Origin: Candidatus Pacearchaeota archaeon
GTDB lineage: Archaea > Nanobdellota > Nanobdellia > Pacearchaeales > GW2011-AR1
Direction of reading: 5' to 3'
NCBI GenBank assembly: GCA_018304985.1
Contig: JAGVWP010000030.1
Coordinates: 1 to 40,935 of the forward strand
DNA: 40,935 nucleotides
The first letter of the stretch is position 1, and each line of letters begins with the position of its first letter. This document shows, piece after piece, positions 15,205 to 23,397 of this stretch. The notes beneath the pieces are model-generated. The model had not been told where the DNA came from. It ran no database searches and saw only the letters and a list, made by a program, of their open reading frames with translations. The position numbers and the translations under genes are program-made.

Positions 15205-16080
15205 ATGAAAAAAGCTGTTATTTTATTCAGTATTGGTTTAGTTTTATTAGTAGGTTTGGCTGTTTTAGCCAGTTCGGTTCTTGCTGCCAAGCCAAGCCTT
15301 GTTCAAGCAAGTGTTGTTCCTTCTAAAAATAATATCTATGTTGTTATTCCAGAAAATGTTGTTGAGGTTGCTCCGGGAGTTTTTAGTTTAGGAACAGCAA
15401 TAGATAGTGATGGAAGTGTTGTTGAGGGGTATGCAATTGTTCATTATAAGAATAGAAATGCAAAACCTCCTTGGGCTGGGGGAGGTGGTGGAAGCACTTG
15501 TTATGGATTTCTTGCAAGCGGGGCAAAATGGAAAAATGTTGAACCCTATATAGTTGATGCTGCTAATACAGAAGGATTAAATGAAAGTTTTGTTAAGAGC
15601 AATATTGCTAGTGATATCAACACATGGGAAGATGCAGCAGATGGCGTAGTGGATTCAGCTGTAACAAAAAATATTTTAGGAGATGAAAATCTTTCAGGAC
15701 TGGTTGACGGTGCTGATACTTCAAGCCCTGATGGAAAAAATGAAGTGTATTTTGGAAGCATTTCTGAGTCAGGAGCCATTGCTGTTACAATTGTTTGGGG
15801 ATATTTTTCAGGTCCTCCTAGTACAAGAAGATTGGTTGAATGGGATCAGGTTTATGATCAAGTTGATTTTGAGTGGACAGAAAATGCTTTATTAGAACCA
15901 AGCAAAATGGACTTTTGGAATATTGCAATTCACGAGCTCGGACATAGCTTTGGGATGAATGACCTTTACAATTCTGAATGTTCTGAAGAGACAATGTATG
16001 GATATGGAACTGAAGGCGAGACAAAGAAAAGAGACTTAAATTCAGGAGATATTGTGGGAATTAAGAAGTTGTATGCTTAA
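15205..16080 (+). CDS. Secreted metzincin-type zinc protease
   Basis: The 291 residues begin with a signal peptide (MKKAVILFSIGLVLLVGLAV, cleavage likely after VLA near residue 27). Near the C-terminus is the zinc-binding motif HELGHSFGMND (about 243-253), followed by SEETMYGYG, where the Met sits where the metzincin Met-turn is expected, and DLNSGDIVGIKKLY, typical of matrixin (M10) ends. The third ligand is Asp (HExxHxxGxxD), as in snapalysin-like enzymes, rather than His. The Gly-rich WAGGGGGSTC segment may separate a prodomain. It probably degrades proteins outside the cell, useful for a small archaeon that scavenges. Confidence 0.82.
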   Translation: MKKAVILFSIGLVLLVGLAVLASSVLAAKPSLVQASVVPSKNNIYVVIPENVVEVAPGVFSLGTAIDSDGSVVEGYAIVHYKNRNAKPPWAGGGGGSTCYGFLASGAKWKNVEPYIVDAANTEGLNESFVKSNIASDINTWEDAADGVVDSAVTKNILGDENLSGLVDGADTSSPDGKNEVYFGSISESGAIAVTIVWGYFSGPPSTRRLVEWDQVYDQVDFEWTENALLEPSKMDFWNIAIHELGHSFGMNDLYNSECSEETMYGYGTEGETKKRDLNSGDIVGIKKLYA

Positions 16081-16176
16081 TTATTTATTCTATTAAATTT
16101 AATTAACTGGCAGGATATAGCTTATAAAAATAAAAGCAGCCTTTATTTCATATAAGCATCAGCAACTTTTTGATAT

Positions 16177-16270
16177 AAATTAGGAAAAGCTAGGGCATAT
16201 TTTCAAAACTTCTGAAATCAGTACAACACCAAATTTTTCTATGTGAAAAATTTAACTTAGTTTGTACCTA
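16177..16270 (+). repeat. Interspersed intergenic element, copy C
   Basis: The copy lies in the gap after the protease gene. It has AAATTAGGAAAAGC, then TTCTGAAATCAGTACAACAC and a perfect hairpin AAATTTTTC-TATGT-GAAAAATTT (16231-16253). A TATAGCTTA box further left (about 16117) resembles the TAGCTTACTC start of copies A and B. The rest of the gap (16081-16176) shows no gene. Confidence 0.65.
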
Positions 16271-16378
16271 TTTAAATTGATTATTATTCTGTTAAGCTGG
16301 TTTAATATGTAATTTTATTACTTATTTCTAATGAAAATCCGTCGATATTTTTATATACATGCTATTTTATGTATTTAT

Positions 16379-16630
16379 ATGAAATTAAGAGTGAAGAAAT
16401 TGCATGAAAATAAAGTGTTAAGGTTTGAGGCTGGTGGAGAGGTAAAAGAAATTCTGATTAATGAAGATTTACTGCATCCGGACAAAGAGTCTGTCTCATT
16501 ATGTTTTAAAAGCCATAATTCTTCGGGGATTATTGATTTAACGCCTAGAGAAGTAGATCGGCTTTACAATTCCATTAAAAATAAGAAACAACTGATTAAA
16601 GATATTAAAATAATGCAGTTTGAGAAGTAA
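16379..16630 (+). CDS. Small hypothetical protein, 83 residues
   Basis: The ATG at 16379 is chosen over 16331, because a TATA box (TTTTTATATAC, about 16349) lies 25-30 bases before it. The protein is basic with alternating strands and a helix at the end (TPREVDRLYNSIKNKKQLIKD). It has one Cys. No family is recognised. It is convergent with thioredoxin reductase. Confidence 0.62.
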   Translation: MKLRVKKLHENKVLRFEAGGEVKEILINEDLLHPDKESVSLCFKSHNSSGIIDLTPREVDRLYNSIKNKKQLIKDIKIMQFEK

Positions 16631-16656
16631 TTTTTTCTAATACTTTCCTTTAGCCT

Positions 16657-17592
16657 TTAACTTCTCTTCTCGAGATATTTTTCAGCTTGAAGCGCTGCCT
16701 GGCATCCTGCGCCAGCAGAAGTAATTGCCTGCTTGAAAATTGGATCTTGAACATCTCCTGCTGCATAAATACCTGGGATGCTTGTGTTTGAAAATTTATC
16801 TGTTACGATATACCCATGTTTATCAAGGTTTATCTTTTTTTTGAAAATTCCAGTATTTGGGGTATGGCCAATGGCTAAGAAAACGCCATCTGTTTTAATT
16901 TCTGATATTTTCTCTGTTTTGAGGTTTTTTACTTTTATTCCAGTAACTAATTTTCCATTTCCTAAAACTTCTGTAACTTCTGAATCCCGGATAATATTAA
17001 TTTTATTTTTTAGCTTAAAAATTCTATCCTGCATTATTTTGCTTGCTCTGAACTCATTTCTTCTGTGAATTATTGTAACTTTTTTTGCGAATTTATATAA
17101 TGCCAGAGATTCTTCCATTGCAGAATCTCCTCCGCCAACGACAATTGCATTTTTGTTTCTGTATAAAGCTGCATCACAAACAGCGCATGTCGAAATTCCT
17201 CTTCCAAAATATTTATTCTCTCCTGGAATACTCAGTTTTTTTGCAGAAGCGCCGGTTGCAATAATTAATGTTCTTGTTTTAAATGTTTCATTACCTGCTT
17301 TAATTTCAAAATATCCTTTTTTTATATTAAATGATTCAGCAGCTTCCTGGATGCATTTTGCTCCAAACTTTTCAGCTTGTTTTTTTGTGTTTTGTATTAG
17401 CTCTGGGCCTTGGATTCCATCTTTAAATCCTGGCCAGTTTTCAACCAAAGTTGTGAGGCTTAACTGATCTGGTTCTATTCCACATAAAATAATGGGCTTT
17501 AGATCAGCCCTTGCAGTATATAATGCTGCTGTGTAAGCAGCTATTCCTCCCCCAATTATTATTATGCCATGAATTTGCTCTTTTTTAGCCAT
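16657..17592 (-). CDS. trxB: Thioredoxin reductase (FAD, low-molecular-weight type)
   Basis: The 311 residues show GIIIIGGGIAAYTAALYTAR (FAD-binding Rossmann, about 9-28), the redox site STCAVCDAALYRN (CxxC, about 134-146), the NAD(P) site VVGGGDSAMEESLAL (about 152-166), HRRNEFRA (about 176) and the second FAD motif GIYAAGDVQDP (about 274). All are canonical. It reduces thioredoxin or glutaredoxin-like proteins in the cytoplasm. No thioredoxin gene is in the window. A TATA box (ATTTAAATAG) sits about 25 bases before the ATG. Confidence 0.95.
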   Translation of the reverse strand: MAKKEQIHGIIIIGGGIAAYTAALYTARADLKPIILCGIEPDQLSLTTLVENWPGFKDGIQGPELIQNTKKQAEKFGAKCIQEAAESFNIKKGYFEIKAGNETFKTRTLIIATGASAKKLSIPGENKYFGRGISTCAVCDAALYRNKNAIVVGGGDSAMEESLALYKFAKKVTIIHRRNEFRASKIMQDRIFKLKNKINIIRDSEVTEVLGNGKLVTGIKVKNLKTEKISEIKTDGVFLAIGHTPNTGIFKKKINLDKHGYIVTDKFSNTSIPGIYAAGDVQDPIFKQAITSAGAGCQAALQAEKYLEKRS

Positions 17593-17662
17593 TTTATACT
17601 AAATCTCCAATACTATTTAAATTATTTGAAAGTTAAATTATAATATAAAAGGACTAGATTAA

Positions 17663-17765
17663 GTAACTTTCATTTAAATTAGTTAAAGATATTGTTACAT
17701 TTTCAATATATTTGAATCATATAATATAAACTTTTTCATTTAGAAAAATTTGGTATGGTTTATCA
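17663..17765 (+). repeat. Interspersed intergenic element, copy D
   Basis: The copy lies between trxB and the insertion sequence. AAATTAGTTAAAGATATTG (17676-17694) is identical to copy B. The hairpin is AACTTTTTC-ATTTA-GAAAAATTT (about 17729-17751), with one mismatch, followed by GGTATGGTTTAT, like copy E (AGTATGATTTAT). It is not part of the insertion sequence, which begins at 17819. Confidence 0.6.
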
Positions 17766-17861
17766 GTTGATTAAACTTATGGATAGTTATTCATTTAAAT
17801 TCTTCTTTTTTATAAAGCGATTCTGTTAACTTAAAAGGTGATAAATAATAATTTACAATAT

Positions 17862-18686
17862 TTATTTTCTCATAATTGATTCCACCATTTCCCACTCTAC
17901 TTTTGGTTTTTCTTTTGATGGATGTTCCATCAAATAATTATAATTAATCACAAAAAATTCAATAAATAATATCGCTCTGTCTAATCTCTTAAATCCTCGG
18001 CAAACATGCAACCATAAAGCTGGAAATTCATTTATTCTTTCAGCACGATTATTGCTTAATTTCATTAATTTTTTATTGTGAACAATCCCAACTGCTTCAA
18101 AATGTGCGATAACATGCCTTGTTTTTCTCCCAAAAACTTTTTTACATGCTCTTTTATATCCTTTTAATCCGTCGCTGATAATTATTTCAGGAGAAAAACC
18201 CGATATTTCTTTCGCTTTTTGCAAAACAATTTTTGCATTATTGCAATCTCTTTCAAAACTTACATGAATTGCAATGATATTGCTATTGGAATCAGATACA
18301 ATCCAAAGATAAGCATGTGGATCTTTGCTTCCTTTAACATGAATAAATTTTTCATCAACATGCCAAATAGATGAAAAATTTATTGGTTTTATCAATGATA
18401 ATTTAATTAAATATGGGGCAAATTTAACAACCCAATTGTAAATTGAAACATGGCTTACTTTAACAAATTCAATTTTCTTTAAAATTCTTTTAACATTTCT
18501 CGTCGATAAGGGAAATGATCTTAGAAATATAGCATTGATTATAATTTCTTTAGAAAATCTATGCCTTACAAATATTCCTTTCTCACAGAATCTTCTATGG
18601 CAATCGTTACATTTATATCTTTGAACTCCCTTGTTATCATGTCCGTTGAGGACGATGTAAGAAGAGGAGCAGTATATACAAATCAT
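17862..18686 (-). CDS. DDE transposase with N-terminal zinc ribbon (IS6/ISA1214-like)
   Basis: The 274 residues begin with a zinc ribbon (CIYC and CNDC, about 3-29), then an HTH-like region and the catalytic core. The acidic triad is visible as WHVDEKFIHVKG (first Asp, about 109), IIISDGLKGY (second Asp, about 169) and NNRAERINEF (Glu, about 215). The gene starts about 14 bases after the DUF2080 gene, with a GAGGAG ribosome-binding site. The frame is intact. Confidence 0.92.
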   Translation of the reverse strand: MICIYCSSSYIVLNGHDNKGVQRYKCNDCHRRFCEKGIFVRHRFSKEIIINAIFLRSFPLSTRNVKRILKKIEFVKVSHVSIYNWVVKFAPYLIKLSLIKPINFSSIWHVDEKFIHVKGSKDPHAYLWIVSDSNSNIIAIHVSFERDCNNAKIVLQKAKEISGFSPEIIISDGLKGYKRACKKVFGRKTRHVIAHFEAVGIVHNKKLMKLSNNRAERINEFPALWLHVCRGFKRLDRAILFIEFFVINYNYLMEHPSKEKPKVEWEMVESIMRK

Positions 18687-18700
18687 TTCTCCTCTTCTTT

Positions 18701-18856
18701 TTATTTTACAATTATTAAGTAAACTTTTTTACCCATATGTTCTTTAGGGCAATCTACTTTGGCACTATTGCCGAAAGGAGTTACTTTTCTCTTGTAAAAA
18801 CCTTCTATATCTTCTAAGATAAGCTTGTTTTTAGTTTCTATTTTTATTCTTTTCAT
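18701..18856 (-). CDS. DUF2080-like transposon-encoded protein
   Basis: This 51-residue gene precedes the transposase inside the insertion sequence. Its centre, RKVTPFGNSAKVDCPKEHMG followed by KKVYLIIV, matches DUF2080 (putative transposon-encoded protein), an AbrB-like small domain (the usual pattern is ..FGNSAHV-xPKexxGkkV). It is probably a DNA-binding accessory or autoregulator of transposition; that role is inferred from fold and position. The ATG at 18856 directly follows the double GGATATCC site. Confidence 0.8.
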   Translation of the reverse strand: MKRIKIETKNKLILEDIEGFYKRKVTPFGNSAKVDCPKEHMGKKVYLIIVK

Positions 18857-18877
18857 AGGATATCCTAAGGATATCCT
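18857..18877. promoter_or_regulatory. Double palindromic site upstream of the IS genes
   Basis: Two copies of the palindrome AGGATATCCT lie at 18857-18866 and 18868-18877, one base apart, between a TATA box (CATTTAAATATT, about 18890-18879 on the minus strand) and the ATG of the DUF2080 gene. The position over the transcription start suggests an operator, most simply for the DUF2080 protein itself. Confidence 0.55.
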
Positions 18878-18985
18878 AATATTTAAATGTTTTTATGGCT
18901 TTATAGTTTTATTTCCATCACCCGTTTACTTTACAGAATCTATAAAGCTTACTTTTAAAAACATTCTTTCCTTATTTTCTGAGTT

Positions 18986-19708
18986 ATGATGGGCAGTTAT
19001 ATAAAAAGAGGGCTTGAAAGAAGAAAAGTTATCTTTAATGAAGCAACGAGAAGAGATAAAGTTAATTTTGTTATTTTTATCTTATTAATCTTATTTTTTA
19101 TATGGATTTTATACTATCTGGATGTAATTGATTATGCTTCTTCAAGCAAAATACGGGAAGAAATTAATGATTTTGGTATTCTTGTTCCAATAGTATTTGT
19201 TATTTTTTATTCAATTGCGACAGCAGCATTACTTCCTTCAACTCTTCTGATTATAACTGGCGGCGCTTTGTTCGGAACATTTGAAGGCATGGCTTATGTT
19301 TTAATCGGTTCGATACTTGGAGCTTTATTATCTTTTTCTATTGCAAAATATCTTGGAAAGTCTTTTGTCGATAGGGTTTTGTACAAGAATTTTGAGATAT
19401 TAAGAGTTTATAATGAACTGCTTAAAAAAGGAGGTATTTTAGCAACGGTTATATTAAGACTTGCTCCGTTTCATTATTCTGGAATAAGCTATGCTTTAGG
19501 CTTGACTGATGTAAAAGTAGCTCATTATTTTATTGGAACTTTTATTGGAATTCTGCCAAGCATCATTATACTAACTTATTTTGGAGATTCTTTGGCGAGA
19601 TTTGACTGGATTGGAATTGTTATTTCAATTATTCTTATTGCCTTGCTTGCATTGGTTTATCCGATTTATATAAAGAAAGTTAGAAGAGAGATGAAAGGGA
19701 AGAAATGA
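18986..19708 (+). CDS. DedA/VTT-domain (TVP38/TMEM64) membrane protein
   Basis: The 240-residue protein has five or six membrane helices. The VTT core is clear: FYSIATAALLPSTLLIITGGALFG (about 72-95) with the following GxxxG-rich helix (LIGSILGALLSFSIAKYLG) and later LRLAPFHYSGISYALGL (about 161-177). Family members act in lipid movement or membrane homeostasis. The insertion sequence ends 37 bases upstream of the ATG plus its duplication; the TATA box ACTTTTAAAAAC (about 18951) remains between, so expression is likely kept. Confidence 0.87.
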   Translation: MMGSYIKRGLERRKVIFNEATRRDKVNFVIFILLILFFIWILYYLDVIDYASSSKIREEINDFGILVPIVFVIFYSIATAALLPSTLLIITGGALFGTFEGMAYVLIGSILGALLSFSIAKYLGKSFVDRVLYKNFEILRVYNELLKKGGILATVILRLAPFHYSGISYALGLTDVKVAHYFIGTFIGILPSIIILTYFGDSLARFDWIGIVISIILIALLALVYPIYIKKVRREMKGKK

Positions 19709-19813
19709 ATTTATCTTTTAAGATATGGGACAAAATGCAGCTATCCTTATAAATAGTTCCATTCATTTAAAAATAGCAAGATTTAATAATTAGATTGCAT
19801 TATTTATACCAAG

Positions 19814-20842
19814 ATGGTGAACAAACTAAAATTTATTGATTTATTTGCAGGAATTGGAGGGTTTAGGATTGCTTTAGAAAGTCAAGGAGCAGAATGTGTT
19901 TTTTCTTCTGAATGGGATAAATATGCGCAAATAACCTATAAAGAAAATTTTGGAGAAATACCTGCAGGAGATATTACAAAAATAAATGAAACAGACATTC
20001 CAGAACATGATATTTTATGCGGAGGTTTTCCTTGCCAAGCATTTAGCATTTCGGGAAAACGAAGAGGATTTAATGATACTAGGGGAACACTTTTCTTTGA
20101 TATTGCAAGAATAGCAAAATATCACAAGCCAAAAGTATTATTTTTAGAAAATGTAAAAAACTTAACGAAGCATTATAATGGCAATACTCTTAAAATAATC
20201 TTAAGGACTCTTGAAGAAATTGGATATGATGTTTATTATAATGTTTTAACAGCAAGTCATTACGGCGTTCCACAGGCAAGAGAAAGGATTTATATTATTG
20301 GATTTAGAAGAGATTTAGGAATAACTAATTTTGCTTTTCCTAAACCAAATTATAAAAAAATTTATGTTAGAGACATACTTGAACAAAAAGATAATATGCA
20401 AGAATATATAATTAATAGGACAGATTTAAAATTTTGGGATAGGCATGAAACACCATCACTTAAACCTATCCAAATTGGACAAATAAATAAGGGGGGGCAA
20501 GGGGAAAGAATTTACAGCATAAATGGCCATGCAATTACTTTATCCGCATATGGCGGAGGGGTTGCTGGAAAAACGGGAGCTTATTTAGTTGACGGAAAAA
20601 TAAGAAGATTATCTCCAAGAGAATGCGCAAGAGTTCAAGGATTTCCAGAATGGTTTAAAATTCCAGTTACTAAATTTGAAGCATATAAACAATTTGGAAA
20701 TAGTGTTTCTATTCCAGTTATTGGCACAATATTTAATCAAATAAAAAATGCTTTAAATTTTAATAAATCAACTATCACAATGACCTCTGATATTGGAAGG
20801 GAATATGATTATACAATTCAGAAAAAATTTATCAATGCTTAA
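19814..20842 (+). CDS. DNA (cytosine-5) methyltransferase of a type II restriction-modification system
   Basis: The 342 residues have the ordered C5-methylase motifs: FIDLFAGIGGFRIAL (I, SAM binding), CGGFPCQAFSISG (IV, catalytic Cys), FLENVKNL (VI), QARERIYIIGF (VIII), and RLSPRECARVQGFPE with QFGNSVSIPV (IX-X). The methylated sequence depends on the target region around residues 185-260 and cannot be read. It protects the host from the endonuclease that follows. The first motif is complete and the frame is intact, so activity is likely. Confidence 0.95.
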   Translation: MVNKLKFIDLFAGIGGFRIALESQGAECVFSSEWDKYAQITYKENFGEIPAGDITKINETDIPEHDILCGGFPCQAFSISGKRRGFNDTRGTLFFDIARIAKYHKPKVLFLENVKNLTKHYNGNTLKIILRTLEEIGYDVYYNVLTASHYGVPQARERIYIIGFRRDLGITNFAFPKPNYKKIYVRDILEQKDNMQEYIINRTDLKFWDRHETPSLKPIQIGQINKGGQGERIYSINGHAITLSAYGGGVAGKTGAYLVDGKIRRLSPRECARVQGFPEWFKIPVTKFEAYKQFGNSVSIPVIGTIFNQIKNALNFNKSTITMTSDIGREYDYTIQKKFINA

Positions 20843-20843
20843 A

Positions 20844-21599
20844 ATGAAGGATAAAGAATTATTTGGTTCAGAAACTGCAAAGGATGGTTTTCGGAATGAG
20901 GAAGAGGTTATTGTTAAATTTAACAATTGGAAAAAAGATAAAATTGCTCAAGAATGGCTTGTAATTATGGGTTATGTTCTAAATAATATAGAATATGTTA
21001 AAGCAGTTAAAATAACTGGAAATTATAAAACGGATGTTCAGGTTCAAGTAACTATTAAACTTAAAGAAGCAATAGATTGTGAAAATTTATCCATAAAATT
21101 AGCAAGCAATCCTCGAGGTTTTAATCAAATTGATAAAAGAGAAATAGAGAAATATGTTAAAATGTGGAGAATACCTAAAGATATTGAAGAAATATTAAAA
21201 TTATTTACTGGCAAAAAAACTCCGCAAAAAACAAAGGGATTGAATGATGCTAGAAGAATGTTATTAACTGAAATGCCAAAAAAAGACCAATTAAGAATTA
21301 TAAATTTCTTTGATAAAAATAAGATTCTTATTATATCTGATATTTTAAAAGGAAGAGAAAAATTCACTGCCGATTGGATGTTAGTAATTCTAAAAAAAGA
21401 TGAGCAAAGTTATGAATGGGCGTTAAAAGATATTAATGTTGTTATGAATATTTTTGGGCAGGGAGATGTGAGAATTACTGAACAAGGAAGTTTAAAGATT
21501 GGGCAAATTGGAATGCAAAGAAAGGGAGGAGATGGAGGGAGAGAATCCGCTAAGATGTTGCAATTTAAAATAAATCCATGTTTATTATTTAAAAGTTGA
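20844..21599 (+). CDS. Type II restriction endonuclease
   Basis: The position directly after the methylase (start one base beyond its stop) and the sequence support a restriction enzyme. An earlier in-frame ATG at 20835 overlaps the methylase and is an alternative. Motifs include YKTDVQVQVTIK (about 61-72) and LSIKLASNPRGFNQIDKR (about 80-97), which could be the Asp and Lys of a PD-(D/E)xK site, and the C-terminal MQRKGGDGGRESAKMLQFKI, a block seen in some type II enzymes. The family subtype and cut site are not determined. The protein is about 251 residues. Confidence 0.82.
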   Translation: MKDKELFGSETAKDGFRNEEEVIVKFNNWKKDKIAQEWLVIMGYVLNNIEYVKAVKITGNYKTDVQVQVTIKLKEAIDCENLSIKLASNPRGFNQIDKREIEKYVKMWRIPKDIEEILKLFTGKKTPQKTKGLNDARRMLLTEMPKKDQLRIINFFDKNKILIISDILKGREKFTADWMLVILKKDEQSYEWALKDINVVMNIFGQGDVRITEQGSLKIGQIGMQRKGGDGGRESAKMLQFKINPCLLFKS

Positions 21600-21603
21600 A
21601 AAA

Positions 21604-22041
21604 ATGCCGGATACTTTTTCTAAAAAGAAAAGAAGCCAAATAATGTCTAAAATTAAAGGCAGGAATACTTCTCTTGAACTTAATTTTAAAAAGTTGATAA
21701 GAGGATTAAAACTTGAATATCAACCCAAAATCTTTGGAAATCCCGATTTTACTTCAAAAAAATTGAAAATAGCCATTTTTATTGATAGTTGTTTTTGGCA
21801 TAAATGTCCTAAACACTTCAGAAAACCAACAGCAAATAGCATTTATTGGACACAAAAAATAAATCGCAATGTTGAAAGAGCGAAAGAAGTTAATAATTAT
21901 CTTAAAAAACAGGACTGGAAAGTTGTGAGACTTTGGGAACATGATATAAAAAATAATACTAAAAAGGCTTTAACAAAAATACAAAAAATTATTCAAAAAA
22001 GAAATAATTTCGTCTTGTTAAAAACGCCTTCTCCGCTCTAG
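21604..22041 (+). CDS. vsr: Vsr very-short-patch repair endonuclease
   Basis: The 145 residues match Vsr: TFSKKKRSQIMSKIKGRNTSLE at the start, FIDSCFWHKCPKHF (about 58-71) with the metal-binding Asp, Cys and His residues, and YWTQKINRNVERAKEVNNYL, then WKVVRLWEHD. Vsr nicks next to T:G mismatches that arise when 5-methylcytosine deaminates, which is why it accompanies C5-methylases. Together with the methylase and endonuclease this completes a three-gene cassette, probably acquired. Confidence 0.93.
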   Translation: MPDTFSKKKRSQIMSKIKGRNTSLELNFKKLIRGLKLEYQPKIFGNPDFTSKKLKIAIFIDSCFWHKCPKHFRKPTANSIYWTQKINRNVERAKEVNNYLKKQDWKVVRLWEHDIKNNTKKALTKIQKIIQKRNNFVLLKTPSPL

Positions 22042-22118
22042 GGGCAGATGGTTGATGGGAATTCAGTTCATTCTGATTGAACCTAATGCTATTTATAATT
22101 TTGTATTAAATTATATAA

Positions 22119-22661
22119 TTACAACCTGCAAAACTCTTCAATTATAGTTTTATTTCGCACTTCGGGGTGGAATAAAACTCCGTAATATGGCATTGTTTTA
22201 TGCTTTATTGCCTGGGGGCATTGTTTTACTGCAAAAATTTCAAAATCTTTTAAATTTGGAATAATATACCTGCTATGCAATTCATAAACTTCTACTCTGC
22301 CTTGCAAACCAAAAAATTCTTTTTCAAAATCAACTCCATACATCCCAATTTGTTTTTTCTTTTCCAAATGTGTATTTCTAAAAGACATTCCAATAATTTG
22401 CATTCCCCCGCAAATGCCAAGTATTGGCTTATTACACCCAGTTATCCAGGAAAAAGACTTCATATTTTTAAGAAAATTATTATCTTTAATAGAAGTGCCA
22501 CAAATTATTATTCTTTTGGCATTATCAATATCAATTTTCTTGAGTTCTTTATAATGAACAATTTTAAATTTAATTCCCCTGCTCATTAAGATATCTTTAA
22601 TTGGCCTTACAAATTCCAGCTCATGGAATATTTCTTTACATATATTCACTAAGAGTATCAT
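22119..22661 (-). CDS. Class I glutamine amidotransferase, next to dph6
   Basis: The 180 residues form a stand-alone class I glutaminase like the GuaA amidotransferase subunit. The nucleophile elbow is GICGGMQIIG (Cys about 84), and the His-Glu pair is FHPEV near the C-terminus. It releases ammonia from glutamine for a partner synthetase. There is no GMP synthetase in the window; instead the gene overlaps the stop of dph6 by four bases. The obvious inference is that it feeds ammonia to Dph6. Confidence 0.85.
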   Translation of the reverse strand: MILLVNICKEIFHELEFVRPIKDILMSRGIKFKIVHYKELKKIDIDNAKRIIICGTSIKDNNFLKNMKSFSWITGCNKPILGICGGMQIIGMSFRNTHLEKKKQIGMYGVDFEKEFFGLQGRVEVYELHSRYIIPNLKDFEIFAVKQCPQAIKHKTMPYYGVLFHPEVRNKTIIEEFCRL

Positions 22662-23326
22662 TCCACGTCAACCTCCATTTTCCATGAATTGCCTTCTCCG
22701 TAGATTTTTTTGTTAATTATATTTAATTTTCTCTTGAATAAAGGGCAGTTTAGAACAAGTGACTCAAATTCCCCACCTTCACCAGCAGGGTTTATTTTAT
22801 ATTTTTCACTTAAAATTTTTATTTCTTTAATGAAGGTATTATCAATTTTTCTGCCTAGCCATGATTTATCTAATGGATAAGCTGCAACCTGAGTAATGAT
22901 TATATTAAATTTATTTTTTATTAAATCTTCTAGAATCTCATTTTGATCTTTTTGCCATAGCGGATTGAAACATTCTAATTTTAATTTATCACATATTTTT
23001 TGTATTCTGCTGGCCTGATATACAGATGCAACAGCTCCAGTAACTATGCCTTGAATTTTGTACTTCTGCTTTGCAATTTTTATTGCTTTTTCAAGGTCTT
23101 TTAACTCTATTTCTTTTTCACCTTTTGTTTTCTGCAGAATTATTGGCAGGTTCATTGCAGCTGCTTGAATTTTGGCCAATTCAATGCTTGGAGTGTGAAA
23201 CATAAAACTATCTTTGTTTTCAGAAATAATGCTGATTAAACAAGCTAATTTGTGATTATGCTTCTTTGCCAAATAAGCGGCATATGTAGAGTCTTTCCCG
23301 CCTGAGAATAAAATGCAAAGTTTCAT
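22658..23326 (-). CDS. dph6: Diphthine-ammonia ligase Dph6 (ATP-binding amidase step of diphthamide)
   Basis: I start at ATG 23326; a longer frame to 23389 would overlap the divergent promoter. The 222 residues start with CILFSGGKDSTYAAYLAKKH, the PP-loop ATP-pyrophosphatase motif, and later show GIVTGAVASVYQASRI (about 96-111) and AGEGGEFESLVLNCPLF (about 186-202), the Dph6 signature. Dph6 uses ATP to amidate diphthine on elongation factor 2, the last step of diphthamide. dph2 lies 12 kb away in this window. The next gene is a glutaminase, overlapping by four bases. Confidence 0.92.
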   Translation of the reverse strand: MKLCILFSGGKDSTYAAYLAKKHNHKLACLISIISENKDSFMFHTPSIELAKIQAAAMNLPIILQKTKGEKEIELKDLEKAIKIAKQKYKIQGIVTGAVASVYQASRIQKICDKLKLECFNPLWQKDQNEILEDLIKNKFNIIITQVAAYPLDKSWLGRKIDNTFIKEIKILSEKYKINPAGEGGEFESLVLNCPLFKRKLNIINKKIYGEGNSWKMEVDVE

Positions 23327-23397
23327 TTTTCTTGTTTTTGTAATTTCACATATAAGAATAGAAACACTTTTAAATACTGCTTTTATCAAAAAGAGGG

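Larger units (their letters stand above)
17819..18940 (-). mobile_element. Complete insertion sequence, 1122 bp, with terminal inverted repeats and 8-bp target duplication
   Basis: The left end starts GATTCTGT at 17819 and the right end is its inverted copy ending at 18940; the two 24-base ends agree at 19 positions. Both sides are flanked by TATAAAGC (17811-17818 and 18941-18948), an exact 8-bp target duplication. It carries two genes, a DDE transposase and a small DUF2080-like protein. The 8-bp duplication fits the IS6 family or the archaeal ISA1214 group. Intact ends, intact genes and an unmutated duplication point to recent insertion. Confidence 0.93.

Noticed and set aside
23327-23389. 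Upstream extension of dph6
   Set aside because: It would cover the promoter shared with 23398 and adds no conserved residues; CILFSGGKDS begins right after the ATG at 23326.
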